The translations under genes were made by a program, and so were the position numbers. DNA of 64,000 nucleotides, taken from NCBI RefSeq assembly GCF_008831285.2, contig NC_037468.1, forward strand, positions 251,501 to 315,500. Reading direction: 5' to 3'. A model generated the notes under the pieces. That model worked only from the letters and a program-made list of their open reading frames with translations, was not told the origin of the DNA and did no database searches. Source of the stretch: Nymphaea colorata. Lineage: Eukaryota > Streptophyta > Magnoliopsida > Nymphaeales > Nymphaeaceae. This document shows, piece after piece, positions 24,161 to 35,412 of the stretch. Every line of letters begins with the position of its first letter. The stretch's first letter is position 1.

Positions 24161-24339
24161 GGGGAAGTTTCCAAAATTTGATCGCACCGCACCCTCTATA
24201 GGCCTGGAGGAGCGAGAGCGCGACGCATGATTCGCATTGTTCCATATACCGGAACAACCATTAGTTGTTGCCTTTTTGAAAACCAACATCTGTCGGAATT
24301 GCCCACGAGGGTCATTTATGATAGGAAAAATGGGTCATT
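24161..24339. other. junction between array B and the plastid-derived segment
   Basis: Unassigned sequence between the array end and the first clear ycf2 homology. Part could be plastid-derived but I cannot confirm it. Confidence 0.4.
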
Positions 24340-26088
24340 TAAGAAGAACTTCTTCTTTTTTTGATGAGTTCGATATTGATGATAGTGACGATATCGATGA
24401 TGACTTGATACGGAGCTGCTAACTATGCCGAATGTGCTAACTATGACGCCGAAAATAGACCGACCCTTCCATTAGAATGAGCAAAATCCTTGCATAGCAT
24501 AATATGGTACCAAACATTAATGATCTGTATGTGAATGAGTCGAATTACTTATCCCTCGGTCTATTAGTGAACCATCTCCCCAGGGATTGTGAAAGATGTT
24601 CCACTAGAAAGATTCTTGTTATTGCTTCGACTCATATTCCCCAAAAAGTGGATCCCGCTCCTCCTCTAATAGCAGCTGCTCCGAATAAAGAAAAGACATG
24701 CATTAAGATACGAAGGCTTCTTATGGAACAACAACGAAAGCACTTTTGCCTTCTTAGGGGATGACGCTTGGAAAAGCAAATGTCCCATACGAAAGGATTC
24801 GGGTCAATAACCATGGGTTCCAATGCACGAGATCTTGTAGCACTTACCAATGAGGTCCTATCTTAAAGGTATTACACAAAAGAAAGAAATTAGAGACATT
24901 AATACAATTAGATCAGCTCTTCATAGACAAAAAAGGGATTTGCGATCCCAGGTCAGATGGGAGCAAAGCTTCCTTTTCTATCAGATAGGAAGGGCTGTTG
25001 CGCAAAATGTACTTCTCAGTAATTGCTCCATAGATCCTATATCTATCTATATGAAGAAGAAAGAATGGTTGGAAGGGGATGATTCTTTGTCCAAATGGTA
25101 CTTCGAACTTGGAACGAGCATGAAGAAATTCACGAGACTTCTGTATCTTTTGAGTTGTTCTGCTGGATCGGTCGCTCAAGATCTTTGGTCTCCACCCGGA
25201 CCCGATGAACAAATTGGATCACTTCTGAGGCATTCGTTGAGAATGATGATGATCTAGTTCATGGCTCTGAGAAAGCGCTCTGGTGGGAGACTCACGGACA
25301 GAATGCAGTCCGTTTGATAATGATCGAGTGACATTGCTTCTTCGGTCCGAACCAAGGAATCCGTTAGATATGATGCAAAATTTATCTTGTTCTATCGTTG
25401 ATCAGAGATTTCTCTATGAAAAAGACGAATCTCCGTTGGAAGAGGGGGAAGGAGAAGGAACCCTCGACCTGCAACAGATAGAGGAAGATGAGGATTTCTT
25501 CCATCACATAGGAAGGGCTCCGTCACTATGGCGCCCTCGTGGCAATCTATTTGATTGTATCGAAAGGCCCAATCCATTTTGATTTCCCTATTGGGTCAGT
25601 TCGGGGCAAGCGGATCATTTATCATAAAGAGGATGAGCTTCAAGAGAATGATTCTGAGTTCTTGCAGAGTGGAGAACCGTGCAGTACCAGACACGAGATA
25701 GATCTTCCAAAGAACAAGGGCGAAGCTCGAAGAAGCCAATTGGGACCCTGCAGATCCATTCTTTGTCCTATTCACAGATCAGCCCTTTGTCTCTGTGAAC
25801 CAACGAGAATTTTTGTTAATTTCAAAGGTTAACAATAAAAACGCTGGTTGATCAAGAATACGCAAGAAATTCGAATTGTTGATTCATCGCCAGATTAGAA
25901 CGACGACGACTCTAATGGAGACAACCGTTCTCATACTCCATCCGAGAGTTTTCCGTATTTCGAAAAGCAAATCCTATCGGAACGCTATTGGATCCAATGA
26001 GAAAGACATGGTTGAGAAAGAGATTGCTTTTCCGGATGAAATGAAACATTTGATTCATGCACCAGGAGAAAGATTTCCCATTCCTTAG
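24340..26088 (+). pseudogene. ycf2: plastid-derived ycf2 3' portion, broken
   Basis: Ycf2 is a giant plastid AAA-ATPase-like protein of the import motor; here only its C-terminal part survives as transferred DNA. Successive frames carry [168 protein letters not shown] and WLIKNTQEI-like pieces in the correct Ycf2 order. These lie in different reading frames, so several indels separate them, and an upstream stop follows DDDLIRSC. It is non-functional. Together with trnL-CAA and ndhB at 31.6-33.5 kb it keeps the plastid gene order and orientation. Confidence 0.93.
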
Positions 26089-26984
26089 CCGGAAAGAACT
26101 GTGGCCGGCGGGAGAAAAGAATTGACCGTTCGTGGAAAGATTTGAAAAAAAATGGAATGAAATTCGCTGACTTGCTTTTGATTGAACTTCTCATTCTTGA
26201 AATTCAATGACCTTTCTTATTGGATGATCATGAGATTTCCCAAAGATCGACTTTCTCCATAGAGGAACAAACAATATGCTACTGCGGAAGCATTTGACAA
26301 TGGAAAGATTAGGTCAAAACACTATGTATAGATGGTATGAACTGCCTAAACAATTCATTCTTGAACGGCGAACAACCAGAACCTATTCTATTACTCACTA
26401 CATCAAAAAATTTGAATGAATTACATTATCCATTGGAAAAGCAAAAATGCGCATGTCCGATGAGATTGTTGTTGCTATCTGCTCCAATTTTTTCATAGAG
26501 AAATCTCTGATCAACGATAGAACAAGATAAATTTTGCATCATAATTGGTTTCACTTAAGAAAAAAAAGAAAGAGATAGTTCGTCTCAGGTCGATGGATTT
26601 GAATCTCTCTTAGTTGGATAATACACATTCCAGTTGACCGAGCCGTCTTCGTCTTGTTTAGTGGAGAAGCAAAGATATCAACGGAGGCCGGTTCGTCCTA
26701 TTCAGCACGACAAAGAGGAACTTCCAGTTCTTTCGGATAGGCCCAGAAAGGAAGGCTGGAATGCCTACATACGTCTATTATCTATCTAATTAACCCGATC
26801 CGATAGTACCCTTTGGAACGTCCAGTGCCAAAGTAACTTAATGGGTCAGTCGCCAATCCCTCTGACTATGTAATGTACTTTATTTGACGGGTGACAGGCG
26901 GGCATTTTCCAGAAGTTTCTATCGTATCAATCTACCCTTGTGTTATTCCTGTTGAAACATATACTCACTCGGGGAAAAAGCACT
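26089..26984. other. ycf2 3' flank with a 53-bp inverted ycf2 piece
   Basis: Continues from the ycf2 end toward array C and probably derives from the plastid ycf2-trnL spacer for some distance. At 26489-26541 it contains the reverse complement of 25371-25423 from within ycf2. No other feature recognised. Confidence 0.55.
26489..26541 (-). repeat. 53-bp inverted copy of ycf2 positions 25371-25423
   Basis: TTTTTCATAGAGAAATCTC at the left and AAATTTTGCATCA at the right match the complement of the ycf2 segment encoding [18 protein letters not shown]. The homology stops abruptly on both sides. Confidence 0.85.
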
Positions 26985-29900
26985 CGCAAAGCGAAGCTTC
27001 AGGGAAAAGCGAAATCTTGAACAAAGCACTCGCAACTTTGAATTGAATGGCATGAATTTCAGACCAATGGAAGCACTTTTGACGATTTCCTGAATGTTAT
27101 GGAAAGGTCAGGACTTTTGATGGAAGGACAGGACCAATTGCAATTGTATGCCATTAGTACTCACCTTATCAAAAAGGTCAAGACTGTATTTCACAGTCAG
27201 GACTGACCTTATCAAAAAGGTCAAGACTGTCTTTCAAAGTCAGGACTAACCTTACCAAAAAGGTCAAGACTGTCTTGAAAGGTCAGGACTGATTCTTCTG
27301 GTCAAGACTGTCTTGAAAGGTCAGGACTGATTCTTCTGGAAAGGTCAAGACTCTGAAAGGTCAGGACTAATGAGAATGATTGAGGAATGACCATCAAGAC
27401 TCATTTGTATGTCATCAGTACTCACCTTATCAAAAAGGTCAAGACTGTATTTCAAAGTCAGGACTGACCTTATCAAAAAGGTCAATACTGTATTTCACAG
27501 TCAGGACTAACCTTACCAAAAAGGTCAAGACTGTCTTGAAAGGTCAGGACTGATTTTTCTTGAAAGGTCAAGACTGTCTTGAAATCAGTACTGACCTTAT
27601 CAAAAAGGTCAAGACTGTCTTTCACAGTCAGGACTAACCTTACCAAAAAGGTCAAGACTGTCTTGAAAGGTCAGGACTGATTCTTCTGGAAAGGTCAAGA
27701 CTGTCTTGAAAGGTCAGGACTCATTCTTCTTGAAAGGTCAGGACTCATTATGGAAAAGTCAGGAAGGTGAGGACTTTCTTGAAAGGTCAAGACTCTGAAA
27801 GGTCAGGACTAATGAGAATGATTGAGGAATGACCATCAAGACTCATTTGTATGTCATCAGTACTCACCTTATCAAAAAGGTCAAGACTGTCTTTCAAAGT
27901 CAGGACTAACCTTACCAAAAAGATCAAGACTATCTGATCAGGACTGATTCTTCTGGTCAATACTGTATTTCAAAGTCAGGACTGACCTTACCAAAAAGGT
28001 CAAGACTGTCTTGAAAGGTCAGGACTGATTTTTCTTGAAAGGTCAAGACTGTCTTGAAATCAGTACTGACCTTATCAAAAAGGTCAAGACTGTCTTTCAA
28101 AGTCAGGACTAACCTTACCAAAAAGATCAAGACTATCTGATCAGGACTGATTCTTCTGGTCAAGACTGTATTTCACAGTCAGGACTAACCTTACCAAAAA
28201 GGTCAAGACTGTCTTGAAAGGTCAGGACTGATTCTTCTGGAAAGGTCAAGACTGTCTTGAAAGGTCAGGACTGATTCTTCTTGAAAGGTCAGGACTCATT
28301 ATGGAAAAGTCAGGAAGGTCAGGACTCTTTTGAAAGGTCAAGACTGTCTTGAAAGGTCAGGACTCATTCTTCTTGAAAGGTCAGGACTCATTCTTCTTGA
28401 AAGGTCAGGACTCATTGCAATTGTATGCCATTAGTACTCACTTGACAACAAATTGTATGTCTCTCACTTGACAACAAAATGCCATTAGTACTTTCCATAT
28501 GCCATTAGTACTCACTGTGCAAACAAATGCCATTAGTACTTTCCATATGCCATTAGTACTCACTGTACAAACCAATGTCATTAGTACTCACCATACCAAA
28601 AAGATGGAAAGGTCAGGACTCTGAAAGGTCAGGACTAATGAGAATGATTGAGGAAAAGTCAGAACTCACCTTACCAAAAAGGTCAGGACTCTCTGGAAAG
28701 GTCAGGAAGGTCAAGACTCATTTGTATGTCATCAGTACTCACCTTATCAAAAAGGTCAAGACTGTCTTTCACAGTCAGGACTAACCTTACCAAAAAGATC
28801 AAGACTATCTGATCAGGACTGATTCTTCTGGTCAAGACTGTATTTCACAGTCAGGACTGACCTTACCAAAAAGGTCAAGACTGTCTTGAAAGGTCAGGAC
28901 TTTTGATGGAAGGACAGGACCAATTGCAATTGTATGCCATTAGTACTCACCTGACCAAAAATGGAAAGGTCAAGACTGTCTTGAAATCAGTACTGACCTT
29001 ATCAAAAAGGTCAAGACTGTCTTTCAAAGTCAGGACTAACCTTACCAAAAAGATCAAGACTATCTGATCAGGACTGATTCTTCTGGTCAAGACTGTATTT
29101 CACAGTCAGGACTAACCTTACCAAAAAGGTCAAGACTGTCTTGAAAGGTCAGGACTGATTCTTCTTGAAAGGTCAAGACTGTCTTGAAAGGTCAGGACTC
29201 ATTCTTCTTGAAAGGTGAGGACTCTTTTGAAAGGTCAGGACTCTGAAAGGTCAGGACTAATGAGAATGATTGAGGAAAAGTCAGATTCCATACAGGACTC
29301 TTTTGAAAGGTCAGGACTCATTGCAATTGTATGCCATTAGTACTCACTTGACAACAAATTGTATGTCTCTCACTTGACAACAAAATGCCATTAGTACTCA
29401 CTTGACAAACAAATGTCATTAGTACTCACTGTACAAACCCATGTCATTAGTACTCACCATACCAAAAAAGGTCAGGACTTGATTGAAAGGTCAAGACTCA
29501 TTTGTATGTCATCAGTACTCACCTTATCAAAAAGGTCAAGACTGTCTTTCAAAGTCAGGACTAACCTTACCAAAAAGATCAAGACTATCTTGAAAGATCA
29601 GGACTGATTCTTCTGGTCAATACTGTATTTCACAGTCAGGACTGACCTTACCAAAAAGGTCAAGACTGTCTTGAAAGGTCAGGACTGATTTTTCTTGAAA
29701 GGTCAAGACTGTCTTGAAATCAGTACTGACCTTATCAAAAAGGTCAAGACTGTCTTTCAAAGTCAGGACTAACCTTACCAAAAAGATCAAGACTATCTTG
29801 AAAGATCAGGACTGATTCTTCTTGAAAGGTCAAGACTGTCTTTCACAGTCAGGACTAACCTTACCAAAAAGGTCAAGACTGTCTTGAAAGGTCAGGACTG

Positions 29901-31397
29901 ATTCTTCTGGTCAAGACTGTCTTGAAAGGTCAGGACTCATTCTTCTTGAAAGGTCAGGACTCTTTTGAAAGGTCAAGACTCATTTGTATGTCATCAGTAC
30001 TCACCATACCAAAAAGATGAAGACTGTTGTGAAAGGTCAAGACTCATTTGTATGTCATCAGTACTCACCTTTTTTGAAAGATCAAGACTATCTTGAAAGA
30101 TCAGGACTGATTCTTCTGGTCAAGACTGTATTTCACAGTCAGGACTGACCTTACCAAAAAGATCAAGACTGTCTTGAAAGGTCAGGACTTTTGATGGAAG
30201 GACAGGACCAATTGCAATTGTATGCCATTAGTACTCACCTGACCAAAAATGGAAAGGTCAAGACTGTCTTGAAAGGTCAGGACTCATTCTTCTTGAAAGG
30301 TCAGGACTGATTATGGAAGGACAGGACCAATTGCAATTGTATGCCATTAGTACTCACCTTATCAAAAAGGTCAAGACTGTCTTTCACAGTCAGGACTGAC
30401 CTTACCAAAAAGGTCAAGACTGTCTTGAAAGGTCAGGACTGATTCTTCTTGAAAGGTCAAGACTCTGAAAGGTCAGGACTAATGAGAATGATTGAGGAAT
30501 GACCATCAAGACTCATTTGTATGTCATCAGTACTCACCTTATCAAAAAGGTCAAGACTGTCTTTCAAAGTCAGGACTGACCTTACCAAAAAGATCAAGAC
30601 TATCTTGAAAGATCAGGACTGATTCTTCTGGTCAATACTGTATTTCAAGGTCAGGACTGACCTTACCAAAAAGGTTAATACTGTCTTGAAAGGTCAGGAC
30701 TGATTCTTCTTGAAAGATGAAGACTCATTGCAATTGTATGCCATTAGTACTCACTGTACAAACAAATGCCATTAGTACTCACTGTACAAACAAATGCCAT
30801 TAGTGCTCACCATACCAACATGAGTACTCACTATACCAAAAAGATGCCATTTTCCATACAACAAATTGTATGCCTTCCAAAATCCATGACAATTGCAAAT
30901 TGATGTTCCAACCAAAAGCTTTGAATGCTTCGCTTTGGCTCTATTCATGAGCCACTTTGAATAACCATATCTTTCACTCATCAAAATGACATTAACTATG
31001 TTATGGCTTCGCTTGACGAGTTCCCTTAAGAAAGCACGCACTCGCAAAGCGAACAAAGTCATGAGCAAAGCCCTACGCTTTGCGAGTGCTTTGTGCAAAG
31101 CCCTAATGCAATTCACTCGCAAAGCGTAGGGCTTTGCTCGTGACGTGACATGAAATTGGGCAAAGCGAAGCGAGTGCTTTGATCAGGGAACTCGCAACTT
31201 TCAATGGCGTCAGGGCAAAGCACACTCGCAAAGCTTTGGCAAANCTCGTGATTGCACAAAGCACTCGCTTTTCAGTGCTCATGACGTACAATTGACGAGC
31301 TTTGCCCACAAAGCACTCGCAAAGAGTGCTTTGTGGGCAAAGCTCGTTGGTACAAAGCACTCGCAAAGCTTTCTTTGCGTTAGGGCTTTGCTCGTTG
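26985..31397 (+). repeat. composite repeat array C, splitting a plastid-derived segment
   Basis: The left edge is AAAAAGCACTCGC (26985-26997) and the right edge CTTTGCTCGTTG ending at 31397. The interior from about 27100 to 30840 is all in the plus orientation, with the 28-bp unit near 28420-28590, 29330-29460 and 30730-30810. From 31000 to 31397 there is a dense cluster of terminal-module hairpins such as GCAAAGCGTAGGGCTTTGC. An ambiguous base (n) is at 31244. The last 341 bp of its repeat section (30620-30960) recur at 37497-37837 in array D. Confidence 0.88.
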
Positions 31398-31607
31398 GGT
31401 GCAGGGTGGACGATTTCAAAACGGACTCCTCCATTCATTAGATAGATAAGATCGCAAATCTTTCGTGATCCGCTGCCGAACCTATTCCAACAGCTCGGAC
31501 TCGGATCGTGGGGATCGCCGGAAGACTTCCTATCAACAGAAAGTATATCAATAGATATGAGATCCGAGATCTGTTATTGAATTGCTCATTCAATGAGCTC
31601 AATATGT

Positions 31608-31688
31608 TGCCTTGAAGAGGACTCGAACCTCCACGCTCTGTCGCACGAGATTTTGAGTCTCGCGTGTCTACCATTTAACCATCAAGGC
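31608..31688 (-). tRNA. trnL-CAA: tRNA-Leu (CAA), plastid type
   Basis: An 81-nt cloverleaf on the minus strand: acceptor GCCTTGA pairs with TCAAGGC, discriminator A, anticodon CAA inside GACTCAAAATC, a long variable arm typical of leucine tRNAs, and T-arm GGTTCGAGTCC. Sequence and length agree with plastid trnL-CAA. It sits 498 bp from the ndhB remnant and on the same strand, as in plastid inverted repeats. The folding looks intact, so it might still be expressed in the mitochondrion, but a CCA-less plastid copy can equally be silent. Confidence 0.93.
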
Positions 31689-32185
31689 ATCTTGAAAGTG
31701 AATCATATTCCATGAATCTTCTATCTAGTGTGAACTATGGAATATATGAAACAGATGGAGTGTTGGAGTCTTTCTATCGATCGGTCATGTCATATAGGCC
31801 CGAATCGGACATCCAATTACGTTACGTCGATTTGAATTATCCGGAGTCCTTTTAGATGTACAATCACATTGTACGATGCCATAGAAGCCCAAAGATGGTA
31901 CCCTTTTAATGAAAAAGCAGGTCCGATTACGCCTATTCCTAATCCCAGCATGGAATGTAACGACGCAGGGATCCGTATGTAAATAGATAGTGACATACGT
32001 TCGAATGACCCCTTCTCATAAGAACATGAGAATGTACATAACCCTATTCTGGTCCGGTATGGAATTCACTTCCCATCTGATGATGGTACCATGATGTTAA
32101 GTGAAACACCCCAGCCCATTCCCCTTTTTCGGCGGAACAGATCTCAAAATTCTTGGATTCTAGTTAATTAAGTTAGTCAGAGGGA
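31689..32185. other. plastid-derived trnL-ndhB spacer
   Basis: The length (about 500 bp) and position fit the plastid trnL-CAA/ndhB intergenic region. No gene seen. Confidence 0.6.
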
Positions 32186-33460
32186 TGAAGAACTCAGAAA
32201 GAGACCAACGTCCTGAGAAATTGCAAGCTTAAATAAGGGTGATTGATATTAATTCCTGGTATAGTAGATGCTATTACACATACAAACATACATGTCAGAG
32301 AAGGAATTTTTTTATCTTAAAGTGAAAGGATTCTTTCGCACGTGAGTTCTTCTGGTTCTTTCTTTGTTTCGTCCAGTAATTCAGAACTAAATTCTTTAGA
32401 GACTCTAAAGGTAGATAGAAACCACGCTCGTCAGGAGTCCTATGGAGAAAGATAGGCCTGCCTGCCATCCAAACCAGAATAGATAGAGTTTCTTTGATTG
32501 AAAGAACCTGCTAATGGAGGAAGACCCCCTAGGGATAGGAGACATAGGGCTGAAGAGAGAGCCGAAAAAGGTCGTGTATAATCCTGCATAATCCCGAATG
32601 TTCTCAGTTCCGGTACGTTGACAAAATGAGACAATGCAAGCAAAAGTCAAAGATTCATGGAAAGGAAAGAATGCCCCATCATTTGAGTCTCATTATGGAA
32701 TTCCAAGAATGACATATCCGATTTGATGACCTATGGACGAATATGCAAGCATACGTTTCATGCTTGTTTGAGTCAAAGCAATGAGACCAATATCATGCAA
32801 AGAATAGCAAGGATTTCCAGAAGAAGATGCCATTCGTTCGATGTTCTATAGAAAGGAATATCGAAAATTCGAGTGGCTGAAGCGGACTACTTTCGAAGTA
32901 ACAGAAAGAAAAGCAACGACTGGAGTGGGAGAGTCAGAGTCGAAAAAGGATTCGCCCGCAAAATGACCAGCGCAAAGGAACTTCTTTCTCTCATTCAAAA
33001 CCGTGCATGAGAATCTCGCACGGCTCCTCAGTGAGAAAAGACAGATTCTTCTTTCTTTCCTTCCTCGCGTATGTATCAGACCGAATCCATTCGATTTCTA
33101 AAAAGGATGACTAATCCTTCACTTTTCGAGGTCATCAGTGGTTGTGAATGACTGACTTTTTCCATCTTTTCGACCAGTCAGAAAGATTTTGAAATAGAAC
33201 CAACCATCTGATTGGATTCGTTCTCAATAGCCATGAGATGATCATCTTAGGGTGATCTTTTTGTCGACGGATGGATAGATGTACAGTAACAGTAGTACCC
33301 ATTGAGTCAGTGTTAGGCTGCCCCGCCCATAAAAAGAAGAGAAGAACAAGCAAGTGAGTGCTCCACTCCGAAAAAGAATGAACAGAAAGAAAAGGCGGCA
33401 TCTCTCGTCGCCTTTACGGACTTTTGCTTCTTTCTTACTACATTACCGAAAAAGGTAACC
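32186..33460 (-). pseudogene. ndhB: plastid-derived ndhB: exon 2 and part of the group II intron, broken
   Basis: NdhB is a membrane subunit of the plastid NDH complex. On the minus strand the intron domain V hairpin (GAGCCGTGCGAGA...GCACGGTTTTGA) lies at 33026-32995. Exon 2 follows in shifting frames: [39 protein letters not shown]-like, [56 protein letters not shown], and VIASTIPGI near the end. Frameshifts and small deletions disrupt it and part of the middle is missing. Upstream intron sequence continues to roughly 33460; exon 1 was not found. I considered mitochondrial nad2, but these motifs are those of plastid NdhB. Confidence 0.92.
32995..33026 (-). other. group II intron domain V of ndhB
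   Basis: A 32-nt hairpin with the AGC-type catalytic stem base GAGCCGTGCGAG and the closing GCACGGTTTTGA, characteristic of plastid group II introns, just upstream of ndhB exon 2. Confidence 0.85.
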
Positions 33461-35412
33461 TAGTTGAGGGATCGGCAAAGTCGGTCGATCAGGATCAAAG
33501 ATGACTGCCTAGTGGCGCCGAGCCCACTAGGATTGCTTATCAATAGAAAAGGATCCGCTCGTACGGACTTGAAAGCTTCCGCGTACAAGGACCCGGGCGG
33601 AGACCAGAACATAGAACACATCACCATCAGTCTCCGGAGGGGTCATCCCCGTGGTAGGAAACACGTCCCAGTTCCTTACCTCCAATTACCCGACTAGACT
33701 CCACTCCTGACCCCGTACCCCAACCCATGAAACCCCTACCTACCCCAGAATCAAAGACAAATAGCGGACAATTTCAAGCCCGAATGATCTCAGAGTTCTA
33801 TTAGAAGCGGATTACGTGACCTATCCTTGTCTAAGTAACCTGGCATACGCCCCAGCCCAGATCCGAACAGGACAACAACAATAAAAGGAGACAGGCGTCC
33901 TGTCTGTTCTGGCTGCTGAGCCGAGAATCCGTTTTTTTCTCCGGACGGAGAGAGGAAGAATTCCAATAGCTGCCTTGACTTTGAACACGTTGTTTCGTAC
34001 GGTTCTGATACAGAACGGAAGATCAAAGGGCTTCTAGTAGTTTCCTTCTTGACTCCTTTCGCAACGACGAAGTCAATTCCATTCCTTTTTTCTTCTTTGG
34101 CCCCGGGCCTCACCGGTGAACTCGAGATAGCAGGTCTTCCTGTTATTCTTTGAGAGGTTTCTTCTTCTTCATTCTGCGGAAAGAGGTATGAGACCTTCTT
34201 CAGGGGAGTGAAGAGACTAACAACTTCCACTTTCAAGCAGGCAGTTAGCAGGCAACTGTCAATCGTCAGGCTGTTAGCTAACTAATATGGCATTGTCTTT
34301 CTATATCCATTCATACAAGCAAGCACGATGAAAAGAGAAGTGGAACTAGGGGAAGGTGAAAGACGTTGGCTCGTTGGCTCAGGCTGTTAGCAAATGCAAT
34401 TCTGGATCATTCACAAGCAAGTGAAAAGAGAAGTGGAACTCTTGGAACTACTGCTGCTTCAACCTTCGTTGGCTTCATTGGCTCCGGCGGTGAGTGGGGT
34501 AGAGTATATAATAGGTTTGCCGAGCCGAATAGACCGGGAAGCGCAGGCAAGTACGACAGATAGACTTTCCGACAAAAGAGAGGAAAGGATTGACCTAACC
34601 AAGAGAGAGAGACTGACCTACACACCGGACTAGAAAGATTGATCCCACGGCGAAGACGGCTCGGCTCTGACACCGCTCCCTTGCTAGAACCAAAACGGAC
34701 TGACTTACCGGAACAATGGAAGGAGAGACTGACCAACTGACCGAAAGGAAAGAAATGGGATTGTTTCCGCGGCATGATGCAAGCAGGATGGCCAATCTCT
34801 CCGAAGGAGATGGAATGATGATAAATGCCTGTGAACAACGCATCGTTACTCACAGATAACAGCCGCTCTCGCGTTGTCCTCTCCCCGAGAGTAGCAAAGC
34901 TACCGTACCGCTACTCAGACATACGGTTAAGGTACTCACCTTTGGGAAGGAAGCAAGAAAGGAAGGATAGACTGACTGGAAGGAAGGCAAACTAAACTTC
35001 TCGCAGGAAGGGGCCTCTCCTTTCGCTCGCTCGCGGGGGCCACCAACACGCCTTCGGCACGAGTCGTGACGAAAAAAGACGCACGCACACAAAAATCAAG
35101 CTGGTTCCGTGTGTGAGGATAGGGTGGGAGCAAAGTCGATGACCAATAGTTGGCGCCCCCTGAGAAACTCGCATTGCGTGAGAGGTTCAGGGGAAAGAAT
35201 CCTAAATGGAGCTCTCCGCGCCTCAAGACCGTGAGAAATTGGGGCTAGGCTTTGCTGCCTGCTGGCTAGTCTCGACTGTAAAGACCGCTGGGAGCAATTT
35301 TGTGGGGCGGGACTGACACACAGAAACAAAATGAACTTCAAAACCGCTACGAAAGCGACGACTCCGGCCCTTTCCATCCATCTTTTGGTTACAATAGCTG
35401 TTTTGCGAGACC
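33461..35412. other. unassigned region between ndhB and array D
   Basis: No mitochondrial or plastid gene recognised; the expected ndhB exon 1 and rps7 are absent. It contains the inverted gypsy-related segment at 34767-34815. Near 35148 there is TAGTTGGCGCCCCCTGAG, which recalls sequence seen just inside some plant gypsy elements, but one motif is not enough to call an LTR boundary. Several long minus-strand open frames at 34407-35542 show no known motifs. Confidence 0.45.
34767..34815 (-). repeat. inverted copy of gypsy-related 13457-13505
   Basis: Runs from CCGCGGCATGATGCAAGC to GGAGATGGAA and is the exact complement, by eye, of 13457-13505. Both encode GEIGHPACIMPR-like residues in one frame, suggesting a fragment of a related gypsy pol. 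Confidence 0.8.

Noticed and set aside
32186-32660. Mitochondrial nad2 exon
   Set aside because: [12 protein letters not shown]-type, LGGLPPLAG and VIASTIPGI motifs, the neighbouring plastid trnL-CAA and the intron domain V match plastid ndhB instead.
35148-35170. Possible retroelement LTR boundary (TTGGCGCCCCC)
   Set aside because: A single short motif without paired LTRs, a polypurine tract or adjoining gag.
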